DNA from: Zeugodacus cucurbitae
Lineage: Eukaryota; Arthropoda; Insecta; Diptera; Tephritidae
Direction: 5' to 3'
Length of the DNA stretch: 64,000 nucleotides
NCBI RefSeq assembly: GCF_028554725.1
Contig: NC_071667.1
Coordinates: forward strand, 67,185,501-67,249,500
Shown: piece after piece, positions 11,651-22,900 of the stretch
How the letters are laid out: every line of letters begins with the position of its first letter
Numbering within the stretch: position 1 is the stretch's first letter
Position numbers and translations under genes: made by a program
The notes under the pieces: generated by a model
Database searches by the model: none
Told to the model about the DNA's origin: nothing
What the model saw: only the letters and a program-made list of their open reading frames with translations

Positions 11651-13588
11651 AAATATATATTATAATTTCTCAATACAAATATCTAAGCAACGAAAGCCGT
11701 CTAATTATGCCCAACAATATCAATAATCTAATCAACCATATACACATACATATAAATATGTATATATAGACATGCAAGCAGTTGTCCGATAACTTGTAAT
11801 TGCTTATGCAAATTATATGTTCCATTCATTGCTGGCCTGATTTGCATTTATGATCACACACACAAACACTAATACAATACAGTTATTTACATATTACAAG
11901 TGTATCTGCTGCACTCACAAACACTACTGTCTCACATAGTCACACAAACAAACATTTAGTTGCATGATTTCCAATAATTTCTACTCTATTACTTGCCGTT
12001 ATCTATTTATTAATAATAATCAGAATAATAATAATAATATTGTCTCAATGCTGATTTTTGCTTAATGCAATGATACCGTTATTATTAAAATATTGCAATT
12101 TATGCTACATATATATATATATAGATAAATAGAAACTAAAAGCGCATGCTTGAAATGTTAACATTATGCAAATTGGCGCATGGGCGCATAGCAATCGTAT
12201 GCTAATTTCATACAAAACACAAATGCCACAATTGAGTTCACTTACACGCGTCGTTGCGTCGAAATTGTTGTAAATAATATTTATAGTAAAAGGCTGGCAC
12301 TAAGCTGGTAAATTTGCCATTGCAAGCATATTTAATGTTTGTGCGATTTTATTGAAAACGGCCGTTTAAAGCACATGCAATAGTTGAAGCGAAACTTAAT
12401 AGAAATATGCTAGAAATGTATTTAAACTAAAAGCAATTGAGCGTTGAAATTTTCAGATGTGAAGTTAGCCAAAGTGACAAAAATAATAGGTCATTCATGA
12501 AGACTCAGCTGATTTTTGTATGCAATACTTCATACATTTTCGATCCACCAATAGTATTCAAGGTGTAAGACATAGCGGAAACGAAATTAAAAAAAAGCTG
12601 AATTGATCATCTAAAGTTCACACCAATACCTAGTTATCGCTATCTTGTCTTTGCTGAGGAGGTCTAATTTTAATTCTACTACTTCCCTTATAGATCCATT
12701 GTACACTTTCAGAACTGTTTCACACATTTCTTATCGTTTTATACTTTAACCGTCTTGTCAACTCACCCAAAAAAGGTTCAAAAAACTGTTACTGTGGTTG
12801 GAGGAAAGCTATTTGTAATCGAAATCATTTAATTGTAGTATAACTCAGGAAAAGTGGATTGGAGATGTCTTCAAAAGGCATACAAAGAGGATATTACTTA
12901 CATGAATATGCAGAACGTAGAGATGAACTCTTCATCTGTAATAGATAATAAAAACAAATTCATATTTTCCTTATTAGCTTGTTTGCATCTCCGCTACTGA
13001 ACAAGTTCCGGAAAACTTATAACAAATCTTTAACTACCCAGTCCAAATATCAGGAATATTATAATCGAAAGAAATTCCTTCTTTTTGTCTGTCTTTATGT
13101 CAAAAGCAGTTTCATACTCAGTCTCTTGGATTTCTTCAAAAATTAACCACATCATCAGCTTATTTTAAGACATCTCAGATCTAAAACATTGCTCTTGCTG
13201 ATGGTAAAACTTCACTCTACAAACATATCATCTCACGATCGATTCCAAGCCTTCCACCTTCATTGATGCGTTTCTTTCATATTTTAATAATCGAACCTTT
13301 AGCACCGACCCCAGATGCTCCAAGAGTGCGCGTGATGTCAAGTAAAAAATATTTGAATTTCGGGATCCTGAAATGAAAAGTTCAAATCCCTTTCTCCCGG
13401 TATCTCGGTAGTTTTCGTTTTTGGAAAAATTGTTTTTATTTGTTCCTCTACATTAATTTTATCAACTTCAAATTAGTCCACATTCGATATTATGAACTTA
13501 AGCCAGCGCTTCTTGCAATCGTCGAAACGCTTCTTATACCACATTTTTGAGATAGCCTCTTTCTTCTTCACTTTATTTTTGAGATATA
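11651..13588. other. Non-coding stretch left of the intact transposon
   Basis: AT-rich, with TAATAA tracts near 12010-12040 and an isolated palindrome half-core TTTCGGGATCCTGAAA at about 13359. No exon was recognised. Confidence 0.5.
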
Positions 13589-14893
13589 ACGGGTGATTTT
13601 TTTGAGGTTAGGATTTTCATGCATTAGTATTTGACAGATCACGTGGGATTTCAGACATGGTGTCAAAGAGAAAGATGCTCAGTATGCTTTGACATTTCAC
13701 CATGAATAGACTTACTAACGAGCAACGCTTGCAAATCATTGAATTTTATTACCAAAATCAGTGTTCGGTTCGAAATGTGTTTCGCGCTTTACGTCCGATT
13801 TATGGTCTACATAATCGACCAAGTGAGCAAACAATTAATGCGATTGTGACCAAGTTTCGCACTCAGTTTACTTTATTGGACATTAAACCAACCACACGAA
13901 TGCGTACAGTGCGTACAGAAGAGAATATTGCGTCTGTTTCTGAGAGTGTGGCTGAAGACCGTGAAATGTCGATTCGTCGCCGTTCGCAGCAATTGGGTTT
14001 GTGTTATTCGACCACATGGAAGATTTTACGCAAAGATCTTGGTGTAAAACCGTATAAAATACAGCTCGTGCAAGAACTGAAGCCGAACGATCTGCCACAA
14101 CGTCGAATTTTCAGTGAATGGGCCCTAGAAAAGTTGGCAGAAAATCCGCTTTTTTATCGACAAATTTTGTTCAGCGATGAGGCTCATTTCTGGTTGAATG
14201 GCTACGTAAATAAGCAAAATTGCCGCATTTGGGGTGAAGAGCAACCAGAAGCCGTTCAAGAACTGCCCATGCATCCCGAAAAATGCACTGTTTGGTGTGG
14301 TTTGTACGCTGGTGGAATCATTGGACCGTATTTTTTCAAAGATGCTGTTGGACGCAACGTTACGGTGAATGGCGATCGCTATCGTTCGATGCTAACAAAC
14401 TTTTTGTTGCCAAAAATGGAAGAACTGAACTTGGTTGACATGTGGTTTCAACAAGATGGCGCTACATGCCACACAGCTCGCGATTCTATGGCCATTTTGA
14501 GGGAAAACTTCGGAGAACAATTCATCTCAAGAAATGGACCCGTAAGTTGGCCACCAAGATCATGCGATTTAACGCCTTTAGACTATTTTTTGTGGGGCTA
14601 CGTCAAGTCTAAAGTCTACAGAAATAAGCCAGCAACTATTCCAGCTTTGGAAGACAACATTTCCGAAGAAATTCGGGCTATTCCGGCCGAAATGCTCGAA
14701 AAAGTTGCCCAAAATTGGACTTTCCGAATGGACCACCTAAGACGCAGCCGCGGTCAACATTTAAATGAAATTATCTTCAAAAAGTAAATGTCATGAACCA
14801 ATCTAACGTTTCAAATAAAGAACCGATGAGATTTTGCAAATTTTATGCGTTTTTTTTTTAAAAAAGTTATCAAGCTCTTAAAAAATCACCCTT
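13589..14893 (+). mobile_element. Complete Tc1/mariner-superfamily transposon
   Basis: The left end reads ACGGGTGATTTTTTTGAG. The right end, reverse complemented, reads AAGGGTGATTTTTTAAGAG. They are near-identical inverted repeats, each directly flanked by TA (13587-13588 and 14894-14895), the superfamily's target duplication. One uninterrupted transposase gene fills most of the 1305 bp. All parts needed in cis and trans are present, so this copy is recent and could be autonomous. A partial relic of a similar right end lies 66 bp downstream at 14959-15008. Confidence 0.92.
13702..14787 (+). CDS. Tc1/mariner-superfamily transposase, intact, DDD triad
   Basis: This 361-residue protein would cut and paste the surrounding element at TA sites. 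Residues 1-60 (start MNRLTNEQRLQIIEFYYQNQ) and about 75-115 resemble the paired helix-turn-helix DNA-binding regions of this superfamily. The catalytic core is clear: D159 in ILFSDEAHF, D252 in WFQQDGATCHTA and D289 in WPPRSCDLTPLDYFLWG. Thirty-six residues separate the second and third aspartates. That differs from the 34 of classical mariner and of Tc1 (whose third residue is E), so the exact family is left open. The first ATG follows the left TIR by about 95 bp and lies in a CACCATGAAT context. There is no stop or frameshift. It is the only long frame in the window with clear homology along its whole length. Confidence 0.95.
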   Translation: MNRLTNEQRLQIIEFYYQNQCSVRNVFRALRPIYGLHNRPSEQTINAIVTKFRTQFTLLDIKPTTRMRTVRTEENIASVSESVAEDREMSIRRRSQQLGLCYSTTWKILRKDLGVKPYKIQLVQELKPNDLPQRRIFSEWALEKLAENPLFYRQILFSDEAHFWLNGYVNKQNCRIWGEEQPEAVQELPMHPEKCTVWCGLYAGGIIGPYFFKDAVGRNVTVNGDRYRSMLTNFLLPKMEELNLVDMWFQQDGATCHTARDSMAILRENFGEQFISRNGPVSWPPRSCDLTPLDYFLWGYVKSKVYRNKPATIPALEDNISEEIRAIPAEMLEKVAQNWTFRMDHLRRSRGQHLNEIIFKK

Positions 14894-14958
14894 TAGAAAA
14901 AAGTCACACGGAGCTCTGTCAGGCAAATGTGGAAGTTTCGAGAATTCACGAACAAGCA

Positions 14959-15008
14959 ACGAAGTGTGATTTTTTTTTTTAAGAAAATCGTCAAGCTCTT
15001 GAAAACAC
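14959..15008 (+). repeat. Orphan transposon end fragment
   Basis: GTGATTTTTTTTTTAAG followed by TCGTCAAGCTCTTGAAAACACG parallels the last 75 bp of the neighbouring transposon, where TTATCAAGCTCTTAAAAAATCAC occurs. It looks like a decayed terminal piece of a related element. The following 500 bp (15009-15514) hold no recognisable gene. Confidence 0.5.
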
Positions 15009-15514
15009 GTCTAACCTTAGCAGCCGCTACAGGCACAGTAAACAATAAATACAGCTGAAAATTGTATTGTACTCCAGGGGCATGTAACCCGTAACAATTC
15101 CCGTTATTTTTTTAACACACCACGTCAACACCGTGCCTCCTCTTTTCCAGAGCATATGAGTGTTTCGCAACAGTATCGGTTCGATCGGTTTCAATAGCTA
15201 AAACACCAGGAGCTTGTCTTCCATATACTGTACTAAATTCGCTTCTGTATTCTTCGTTGGAATTTATTGCTTGAATCAACAATATATTTTAACCCAAAAA
15301 AAACAATAAGGCTTCAAGTTTACCAAAAGCTTCCAAGTAAATGTTCAGTACATCAAAGTTTTCTTTGAATAAATCATATTAATTTATTTCATGACAATTT
15401 AGGAAAAACAAAGTTTAAATAGTTGTACTCTTGTCTCTTAAATACAGAGGTGTATACAGTTTTCTTAATTAGGTCAGGAATTTTTCTTGATTCGCCGTAA
15501 ATTACGGAGTCTAC

Positions 15515-15826
15515 TTTTCCGATGATGAGCTGTACGATTTATACGACGACATTGACATAGTTCAGCGAATAAAAAGACAGCGGCTACGCTGGCTAGGTCA
15601 TGTTGTACGGATGGAAGAAAACACTCCAGCTCTGAAAGTATTCGATGCAGTACCCGCTGGAGGAAGCCGCGGAAGAGGACGACCTCCACTCCGGTGGAAA
15701 GACCAATTGCAAAGTCACCTGGCTTCACTTGGTGTTTCCAGTTGGCGCCAAAAAGCAAAAAGGAGGAATGAGTGGCGCGCTCTGGTGGATTCGGCTATAA
15801 TCGCTTAAAGCGGTTCCTACGCCAAA
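15515..15826 (+). pseudogene. Non-LTR retrotransposon C-terminus and 3' end, copy 1
   Basis: One open frame runs from about 15515 to the stop after 15805. It reads DDELYDLYDDIDIVQRIK, then RLRWLGHVVRMEE, then GRGRPPLRWKDQLQ and ends VDSAIIA. This is the typical C-terminal tail of a group of insect non-LTR retrotransposons, downstream of the reverse transcriptase. The 5' part including the RT domain is absent, so it is a 5'-truncated copy. The 3' end, GCGGTTCCTACGCC, runs straight into a (TA)n tail. The same 3' end in reverse complement (GGAACCGCTTTAAGCG) begins the copy at 24836. Confidence 0.88.
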
Positions 15827-15846
15827 TATATATATATATATATATA
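15827..15846. repeat. (TA)n tract at the 3' end of the retroelement
   Basis: About ten TA units follow the 3' end of the non-LTR copy directly, probably as its tail or as expansion of that tail. Confidence 0.8.
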
Positions 15847-17274
15847 CTTTTCCACCTATATATTATAAATATGTGTAAGATTCTTGAAATAATATGATTG
15901 CGCCTAAAAATATGCTTTTAATATATATTAATACAACAATAAGCCTAAGCATGGTTACAAGCAATTTAGCAAACGGAAATCACACTTGTCAAATAAACAG
16001 AGAACAAACATAAATTAAATAATTATCAGCAGAAGAAATTTACTACAAATAACTGACAGCCAATTAACTGCATTTTAAACTAAATTCTTCCGATACGTTG
16101 AATCAGTTTGCAAATTAGTGCGTTGATTGCAACGAATTGTAAGCAATTTGTGCCGAAGACAACAAATCAAATGAAGACACAAAACTAAATTTGCATTTAC
16201 ACGAGCATAAGGAAGTATGTACTATATATCTGAAAATATATGTGTGTGTGTATGTGTTTGAAGTGAAGTGGGAATATAATTTAAATAATGCAGTGCTCCT
16301 TATCTGTCAGCTAACTATATGCTTAGTGAAGTGCGAAGACAAGTTGGTGCGCCTAAAATGATGCTACAGTGCAAGTGCTTACAATTAAATGTAATATCTT
16401 GGTGCGGGGCCTGTAGGAAAGTGTTGAGTTATGGTTTTTTGGCAAACTCAAAGAATTTGAAAGAGTGAAAGAGACTGTAGAGCATGATTTTGGAGTACAG
16501 AATCACTTAGTTAAGACCAACAAAATTGATATATTGAACTTCGACAAAGAGTCTTCATATACCTTAGGAGGCTTTTTTCCAACTGGGCCACCAATTGCTT
16601 GCGCTCTAGTAAGTTACACATAGTGTTGATGTAACCAAATGATAGCCAACTTGCCAATGTAGCTGTTTGCTACAACAACCGTTAGTGGTGGTCATCTTGA
16701 CACAGGCAAAAGGCCGGCCGCTGACAATGTTGACCATGTTACTACTTGGACTTACGCAAACAAGCACACAAGTGACTACAGTACATTGTAGTAAGCTCCG
16801 TTACACTCATAAGAGTATGTGAGTATGTGTGTTAGCTTGTCAACGGCGATTCATGCCGTCATAACAACATAACTGTACAGTGCTCAACGGTATCTCTTGC
16901 AGTTGCTGGATTATGGCTGCTGCCACATACAACTTTAACTGCTTTTGTTGTCACAGGCAGCTATAGTCTATGCTTACGAGACATATGTGTGTGCGTGTGC
17001 CTGCTAGTTGTCGTCATTATTATTATGACTTTACAAAATAGTTAATACAATAATTTACATTTAAAGTGCTACATGACATAATTTATGCGGAAGAGCGTAT
17101 ATGTATACTCACATACATATATACAGGACATATTTTAACTGGTACTGCTATTAATATGAACGCAACTGTACATAGATGAAGATACATATGAAGCTATGTT
17201 AAATATTATTACGCCTTAAGTTAATATGATTTAGCAAATAGTCGCTTGCAGAGATTTTTTGCGAAATTATAAAA
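15847..17274. other. Non-coding stretch
   Basis: No exon is supported. Short GT tracts lie near 16245-16258 and 16985-17000. Confidence 0.5.
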
Positions 17275-17545
17275 AATACTGAATCCCGAAAAATATATAA
17301 CTGTAATCTCGAAATCCCGAAATTGCCTATATTGTACAATAATTAATTTCTCATATTATTTCGAAATTTTCATTAAAAAATTGTCTAAAAATTTTCGGGA
17401 TCCCGAAATTGCAATCCCGAAATCCCGAAACTGCAAAAACTAGTAAATGTGTGTAGTGTCATTGTGATATGTGATTTATAAAATTTCACTCTGAAATATT
17501 TCGGGATCCCGAAATTGTAATCCCGAAATCCCGAAAATTTTAATC
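17275..17545. repeat. Palindrome array, locus 3
   Basis: Two larger units about 110 bp apart (cores near 17395 and 17502) each contain TTTCGGGATCCCGAAATTG followed by AATCCCGAAATCCCGAAA. A half unit lies near 17282-17325. Here the palindrome is followed by a second, direct CCCGAAAT repeat, an arrangement not seen at loci 1 and 2. Confidence 0.85.
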
Positions 17546-18479
17546 TACCAAAATAATCAATATCTTACTCAGAAATTTCAATTTTGTGTTTTAAATAATG
17601 ATACTAGTAGATATAAATGCCCAAATCTTCTATAAAAATAACTTCAAGAAACCCAAAATAAAAGTTCTTCACAAACTCCCGTCATATTTCATATTGTACC
17701 CATGTCATTTTAAACTGCCATAACACCTTGTAAACATACCCATATTCCTCATATGTGTCCACAGCAATTCACACATGACACAATGCGCGCAATTACACCA
17801 CTGACATACTTTTCGGGCACACTAAGTCCCTGTCATATTAGTTATGCGTTTATATAGAGCGTTTATGTGCTGATTTTATAAACGCATATGTGTATTTAGG
17901 TCCATCATCCATCAATCACAACGCATAGAAATAAGCAGAAATTCTACAAACTGCCGCACACATGCGCTGGTATGCGACACAACAAGGACACTCGTGTGGG
18001 TAAAAAATGATTGACATATACGCTTGGTGTTGCTGACATTCGCAACATGTTGTTGATAATGCGAAATGGTTGCGTGCGACAAAAAAACAAAAAAAAAAAC
18101 ATTCTGATAATGAGAAATGTCAGTAATTTATGGTGGGTATTTTGAAATTGATAACATTGATTATCGGGTGAGTGATTTTGCCGCAAATGAAATTGAAAAA
18201 AAAAAAAAATATTCTAACTATCAAAAATTTTGAACGTTAAATTTGATATTACTGGAATACGCAAAGTTCTGCTTTTTTATACTTGTTTGTTATTTTTTCG
18301 CTTTCATATTTTAAGCTACGCGCTGAAATATAGGCAACATATTTTGGTTTCACGAAAATTTTGCATATTTTTGGGCGTTGGAGTATTCTTTCAGCATTGA
18401 TTGAATTTTTTATAAACAAAAATTTGTGAAATTTTAATTTCGTTCGAAAATTATATATAAAATATAAATATAGAATCAA
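17546..18479. other. Non-coding stretch
   Basis: AT-rich, with A-runs near 18078-18100 and 18197-18210. No conserved coding sequence was recognised. Confidence 0.5.
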
Positions 18480-18925
18480 TATTTGTAAAGGTCCGCTATG
18501 TGAAAAATGAATTTGTCCATGGAAAACCGTTCGGGTCATAACCGTCGTTTCGAAATTTATGAATTGAAATTCTCAATCCTGTCCACAACTATCATTTTTT
18601 TAAACTCCTAACAGTAGAAAACATTTTGTTTAAAATCATAGCACACGAAACGTTGCCTACATTTGGGAGCATTGCTAAATTTTAAAGTATAAAAGTTAGA
18701 AAAAGACTTCGTTATGTGAAAATTTCCTTTTGTATGGAAAATCGGTTGTTTCTGAATTGGAACTCTCAGTCCCGTCAAAAGCTTCCATTTTTAAACTCCT
18801 TAAAGTAGGCAACATTTTGTTGAAACTCGTTGCAAATGAAACGTTGCCTACATTTGGGAGTATTACTAAATTTTCAAGCATCAAAGTAAGGAAAATTTGA
18901 AATTTTTTATGTAGATTAAACAAAT
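18480..18925 (+). repeat. Tandem repeat, ~190-bp period
   Basis: Two diverged units each contain a TATGTGAAAA...ATGGAAAA block, TTTTTAAACTCCT, a CATTTTGTT block and GTTGCCTACATTTGGGAG followed by ATT(G/A)CTAAATTTT. The GTTGCCTAC motifs start at 18652 and 18843, giving the period. No coding. Confidence 0.75.
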
Positions 18926-19581
18926 TAATAAAAAAAAATTATTTAAAATTGTTTTCCATTTATTTTTCATTCAAATAAACCATAAATTTTATATTGATAT
19001 AATAAAAAATATGATTTCCTACGAAATACCCAAACAAAACGCTTCATATTCAAAGTAAATGTACCATAAAAAGACCATAATTAATTTGAATTCTCCTCAG
19101 CTGAGCAAAAAGAGAATATTTCTTAGAAAATTCAACCGAAGTATGCGTTCACATTTCGACGAAATAAACAAAATAAATGTATGCCGTTCCAGTTAAGCTA
19201 ATAAACTTAATTGTTTCAGTATTACGTCATTTATTATAAGCATATCTGGGCGACTAAATTGTACGCTTTGCTACTATTGGACTCCCATATAAACCCCTCA
19301 ACTGCCTTATACTCTTCCAATGCTCCTTGTAAGCTCCTTTTTTTCGCCAGCTAAATGCGCTGCCCAGCTGCTTGCTGCTACAGAGTTTAGCAATAATTGT
19401 CACCGCTTATGATCCATAAATAATTCCAAACGATTTAATGTAAATATGGACCAGCGCCTTTCAACTCTATTTAGCTAGTGAGAGCGAGCGGAGGCAAGCA
19501 AAGTGTGTTAAACTACATCAACTGCCGTCGTCTGAAGTGGCTGCTTCATAAAGATACACAATCTCTCTCTGAGTGCTTAAG

Positions 19582-19624
<43 letters not shown>

Positions 19625-20854
19625 TTATATATTTTATATATGTATTTATGTACTTAAGTCTTAACGAGTGTTTATATGTATGCTTGAAGAGATATTAGTT
19701 GCATTTATCTGGCGCTTTTCAAATTCGTAGCATACATTTAAGCGCAAAGCGCATATACTATACAGTTGTACATATGTTTGTTGGTAACCGAATCGGCCGC
19801 AAAATAAATTAAGACACATTAAATGTGAAACGGCAACGCATTTATTGTCGACGATTTGGAAATGGAATTGTTACTCGTGCTTATTGTTCTACAAAATCGC
19901 TTTTGTATTCTTCGCTTTAGCATTGTTTGTTGTTGTCTTGGCGCCATTTTGTTTTTGCTGGTTAGTTAGTTTTGGTATACCAATATTTTGTTGTTGTTGT
20001 TGCAGCTTTAGTTGATTTGTATGGCGGTTTTTCGGCAATCTTATGAGAGCCTTTGTGGGACCTTAGGAAGAGCAGAACTACGCTGGCTATAATTGTCTCA
20101 AAATAAAAGCTCAACCATATATGTATGTCTCCTTTACTTTGTGTTGATTTCTACACTGCCGACGACAATTTCGTCGTTCGTTGTTCGTATTAAGCAAACA
20201 ATTTATCTTACTTTCCGCTTAATTGTCAGCCACAAATTCGTAATTTTCTGTGAGAATTTTGCAACATTGCCGCAAATAAAATAAAATACAATACAACAAC
20301 ACACCAAATGCCACTTGTAAAGTAAAGTGAAAGTTGTACATAAAATATACGAAATAAAAGCCAACTTCAAGTGAAATGTGGATATGTGCACTAAGCGTGT
20401 GTGTGTGTGTGCGCCTAAAAGTATGTCACTGTAAAATAAATAAAAGCGAAATTGTACAACAAAAAGTCGCACAATAAACACTTGATAAATGTGTGTACAA
20501 TAAATGAGCGATTGAGTATGTCTTCTTATTTATTTTATTTATTTAAGTTGATACATAATGTTTTTAGAAGAGAAGGTTGAGAGAGAGAAAAAGAAGTTAG
20601 TCTAAAAGTTACATACTACAAGTAACTTTTCAGTGTTAATAGAAGTGAAGGTCATGTTGTATATCTTTCGGATATATTTTATGCTTAGCTACACATTTTA
20701 AATTTTTTGAAAATCTTCGAAAAGTTGGTGGAAAATTTGTGAGGCACTGTTACAGAAATATTTGAGTAATCGTGCATAAATGCTTGTGATGTTGTCTAAA
20801 CACTTTAAAGACAATCACTTCTAAGTGTTTAAGAATTTTATAACATAATTTTTT
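18926..20854. other. Non-coding stretch with (AT)n
   Basis: An uninterrupted (AT)n tract of about 33 bp is at 19589-19621. TTG repeats are near 19988-20004 and GT near 20395-20411. No exon is supported. Confidence 0.5.
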
Positions 20855-20985
20855 TATAATCCCGAAATTTCGGGATCCCGATTTTTTTCGGGATTTAACT
20901 ATAAAATTTAACTAGACTGATAGATAATTCTAGAAAGTTTTTAATAACATAATTTTTCCGAAATTTCGGGATCCCCTTTTTTCGG
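20855..20985. repeat. Palindrome array, locus 4
   Basis: Two units, AATCCCGAAATTTCGGGATC at about 20859 and CCGAAATTTCGGGATCCCC at about 20958, lie about 100 bp apart. Each is followed by a further TTTTTTCGGGA(A/T)TT half-site. Another half-site (AATTTCGGGATTTTAAC) lies at 22900, just past the inserted repeat pair. This suggests the array was split by those insertions. Confidence 0.8.
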
Positions 20986-21033
20986 GAATTTCCCTATTAT
21001 ATTAAACCAAATTGAAAGACAATTGCTTTAAAC

Positions 21034-22120
21034 TTTTTATACTCTCGCAACAAAGTTGCTAAGAGTAGATATAGAGTTATATATACCAAAGTGATCAGGG
21101 CGAAGGGTAGATTCAATGCAAGCTGTAACTTGAATAACTTGACATAAAATTGAGATATCTTGATGAAACTTGGAACACATGTTCCTTGGCACCATAAGAA
21201 TAAGGTTGCTTTCGTAGATGGGCGAAATCGGACCACGGCACCAAATTGCGAAAACCGAAAAGTTATATTATGAAAAAAAATTTGGTACAAATGATCACAC
21301 TAGGAAGGGGAACATTTGGATGTAATTTTTTTGGGAAAGTGCTTTATATATATCTCGAAAACTAATAAAGCTATTATATATAAAGCAGACTTACTAGAGT
21401 TATTTGCTTTAGCATCTTCCTTATACAATACAATGGAGAAAATCGGGGTATAACCACGCCTACATACAAAGGCTTTGTTGAAAACTGCAAAAATTGCTTT
21501 AATTGAGTTGAGAAATACACCAGAAACCTTAAATTTCATTGTAAAGATAGCACAAAAAGGCTGCACTCAAATTAATATACAAAATTTTAAATAGGCATGG
21601 CTCAGACCATATATGGGTCAAAAACCATATCTTAGAAACTACTCGACCAATTTCAACGAAATTCGACTCTAAATTTTTATTTAGCATCCCAATGCTATAG
21701 TTTGAAAATGGAAATCTATTCCAAACATTTCAAGGCCCCAGATATAGAACATGAGGTCCTCGAAATTTGCGGCTAATTTATATTGAAAATATCACTAACT
21801 CTCTCAGATATTCTAAAGAAATTCAAAACAAATGTGTTCCTTCCAAAAGTGTGTGTCTGTGCCAAAAATAGGCAAAATCAGACCAATAGAATAAGGGGCT
21901 TAAATCCTCATATTCGGATTTTCAAACTCCTTGTGGACTTTATACCGTATGTATCGGTTAATATATGAGATATATATATATGAGATATCTTAGCAAAATT
22001 AAGTGAACATATATTTTTGCATGTAATGTAGCTTGGTGGCAAAAATCGGTCCAGGAATTACCACAGACCACATATACTATATATCATGATTTTCGTTATC
22101 CTAGTAGGCTTTATATTTTG
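21034..22120 (-). mobile_element. Hairpin-end interspersed repeat, copy A
   Basis: It starts TTTTTATACTCTCGCAAC followed by AAAGTTGCTAAGAG. This is the reverse complement of the right end of copy B. The first ~30 bases can fold on themselves because CTCGCAAC and GTTGCTAAGAG are complementary. Blocks shared with copies B and C run in reverse order up to GTAGGCTTTATATTTTGG near 22120. The CAAGTAAGG end is missing. Short open frames inside are not conserved between copies. Confidence 0.8.
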
Positions 22121-22210
22121 GAATTCCGAAATTTCGCATTACATTTTGTTTTTATTTTAGCTGGCAGACAAGAGTAAACTTAGTTTTTATAACATAAATT
22201 TCTATACAAA

Positions 22211-22900
22211 CAAGTAAGGAAAGGCTAAGTTCGGGTGCAACCGAACATTTTATACTCAAGCAATTTATTGCTATATTTTTATTAAGAAAACACACAATTT
22301 GACCCATATATTCGGCATAAATATATTTCACATATTAACCGATTTATAAGCTATTAAGCTCATCGTATTTTTGAAAATCCTATAATTAGGTATTCTCATA
22401 TATTCATATATAAGGGAAGTTATGACCGGATTTTAACCTTTTCTGGTACAGAGGCACACTATTAGTAGGAAAATATTTCCTCTGAATTAAATTAAGATGC
22501 CTGTTAGATTTACTGAAATTTTCGGTGAAAAGTTACCATGGGGCACTGAGTTCTTCATATTCGATATCCGGGGCATTGAAAAGTTAGAAAGTTTGGTTTA
22601 TATAGCTTTATTGGTTTGCGAGATACATACAAATAACCGATTTGGGGGCGGGGCCACGCCCACTTCCCAAAAAAAAAATTACATCCAAATATGCCCCTTC
22701 CTAGTGCAAGTTATCCGTTGCACGGACAGACGGACGGACGGACAGACAGACATTCGGATTTTGACTCGTCTCGTCACCCTGATCATTTTGATATATATAA
22801 CCCTATATCTAACTCGTTTAGTTTTATGACTTACAAACAACCGTTAAGTGAACAAAACTATAATACTCTCTTAGCAACTTTTGTTGCGAGAGTATAAAAA
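22211..22900 (+). mobile_element. Hairpin-end interspersed repeat, copy B (both ends present)
   Basis: It begins CAAGTAAGGAAAGGCTAAG, has TTCGGGTGCAACCGAACATT, and ends CTCTTAGCAACTTTTGTTGC followed by GAGAGTATAAAAA. The right end forms a near-perfect hairpin with a short T loop. Inside are CGGACGGACGGACAGACAGAC and ATATATAACCCTATATCTAACTC, shared with copies D and E. It is compact (~690 bp) relative to copy A, so it carries an internal deletion. The 110-codon frame inside is chance. Confidence 0.8.

Noticed and set aside
22497..22829. 110-codon frame as a gene
   Set aside because: It lies inside a repeat copy, and other copies of the same repeat do not keep the frame.
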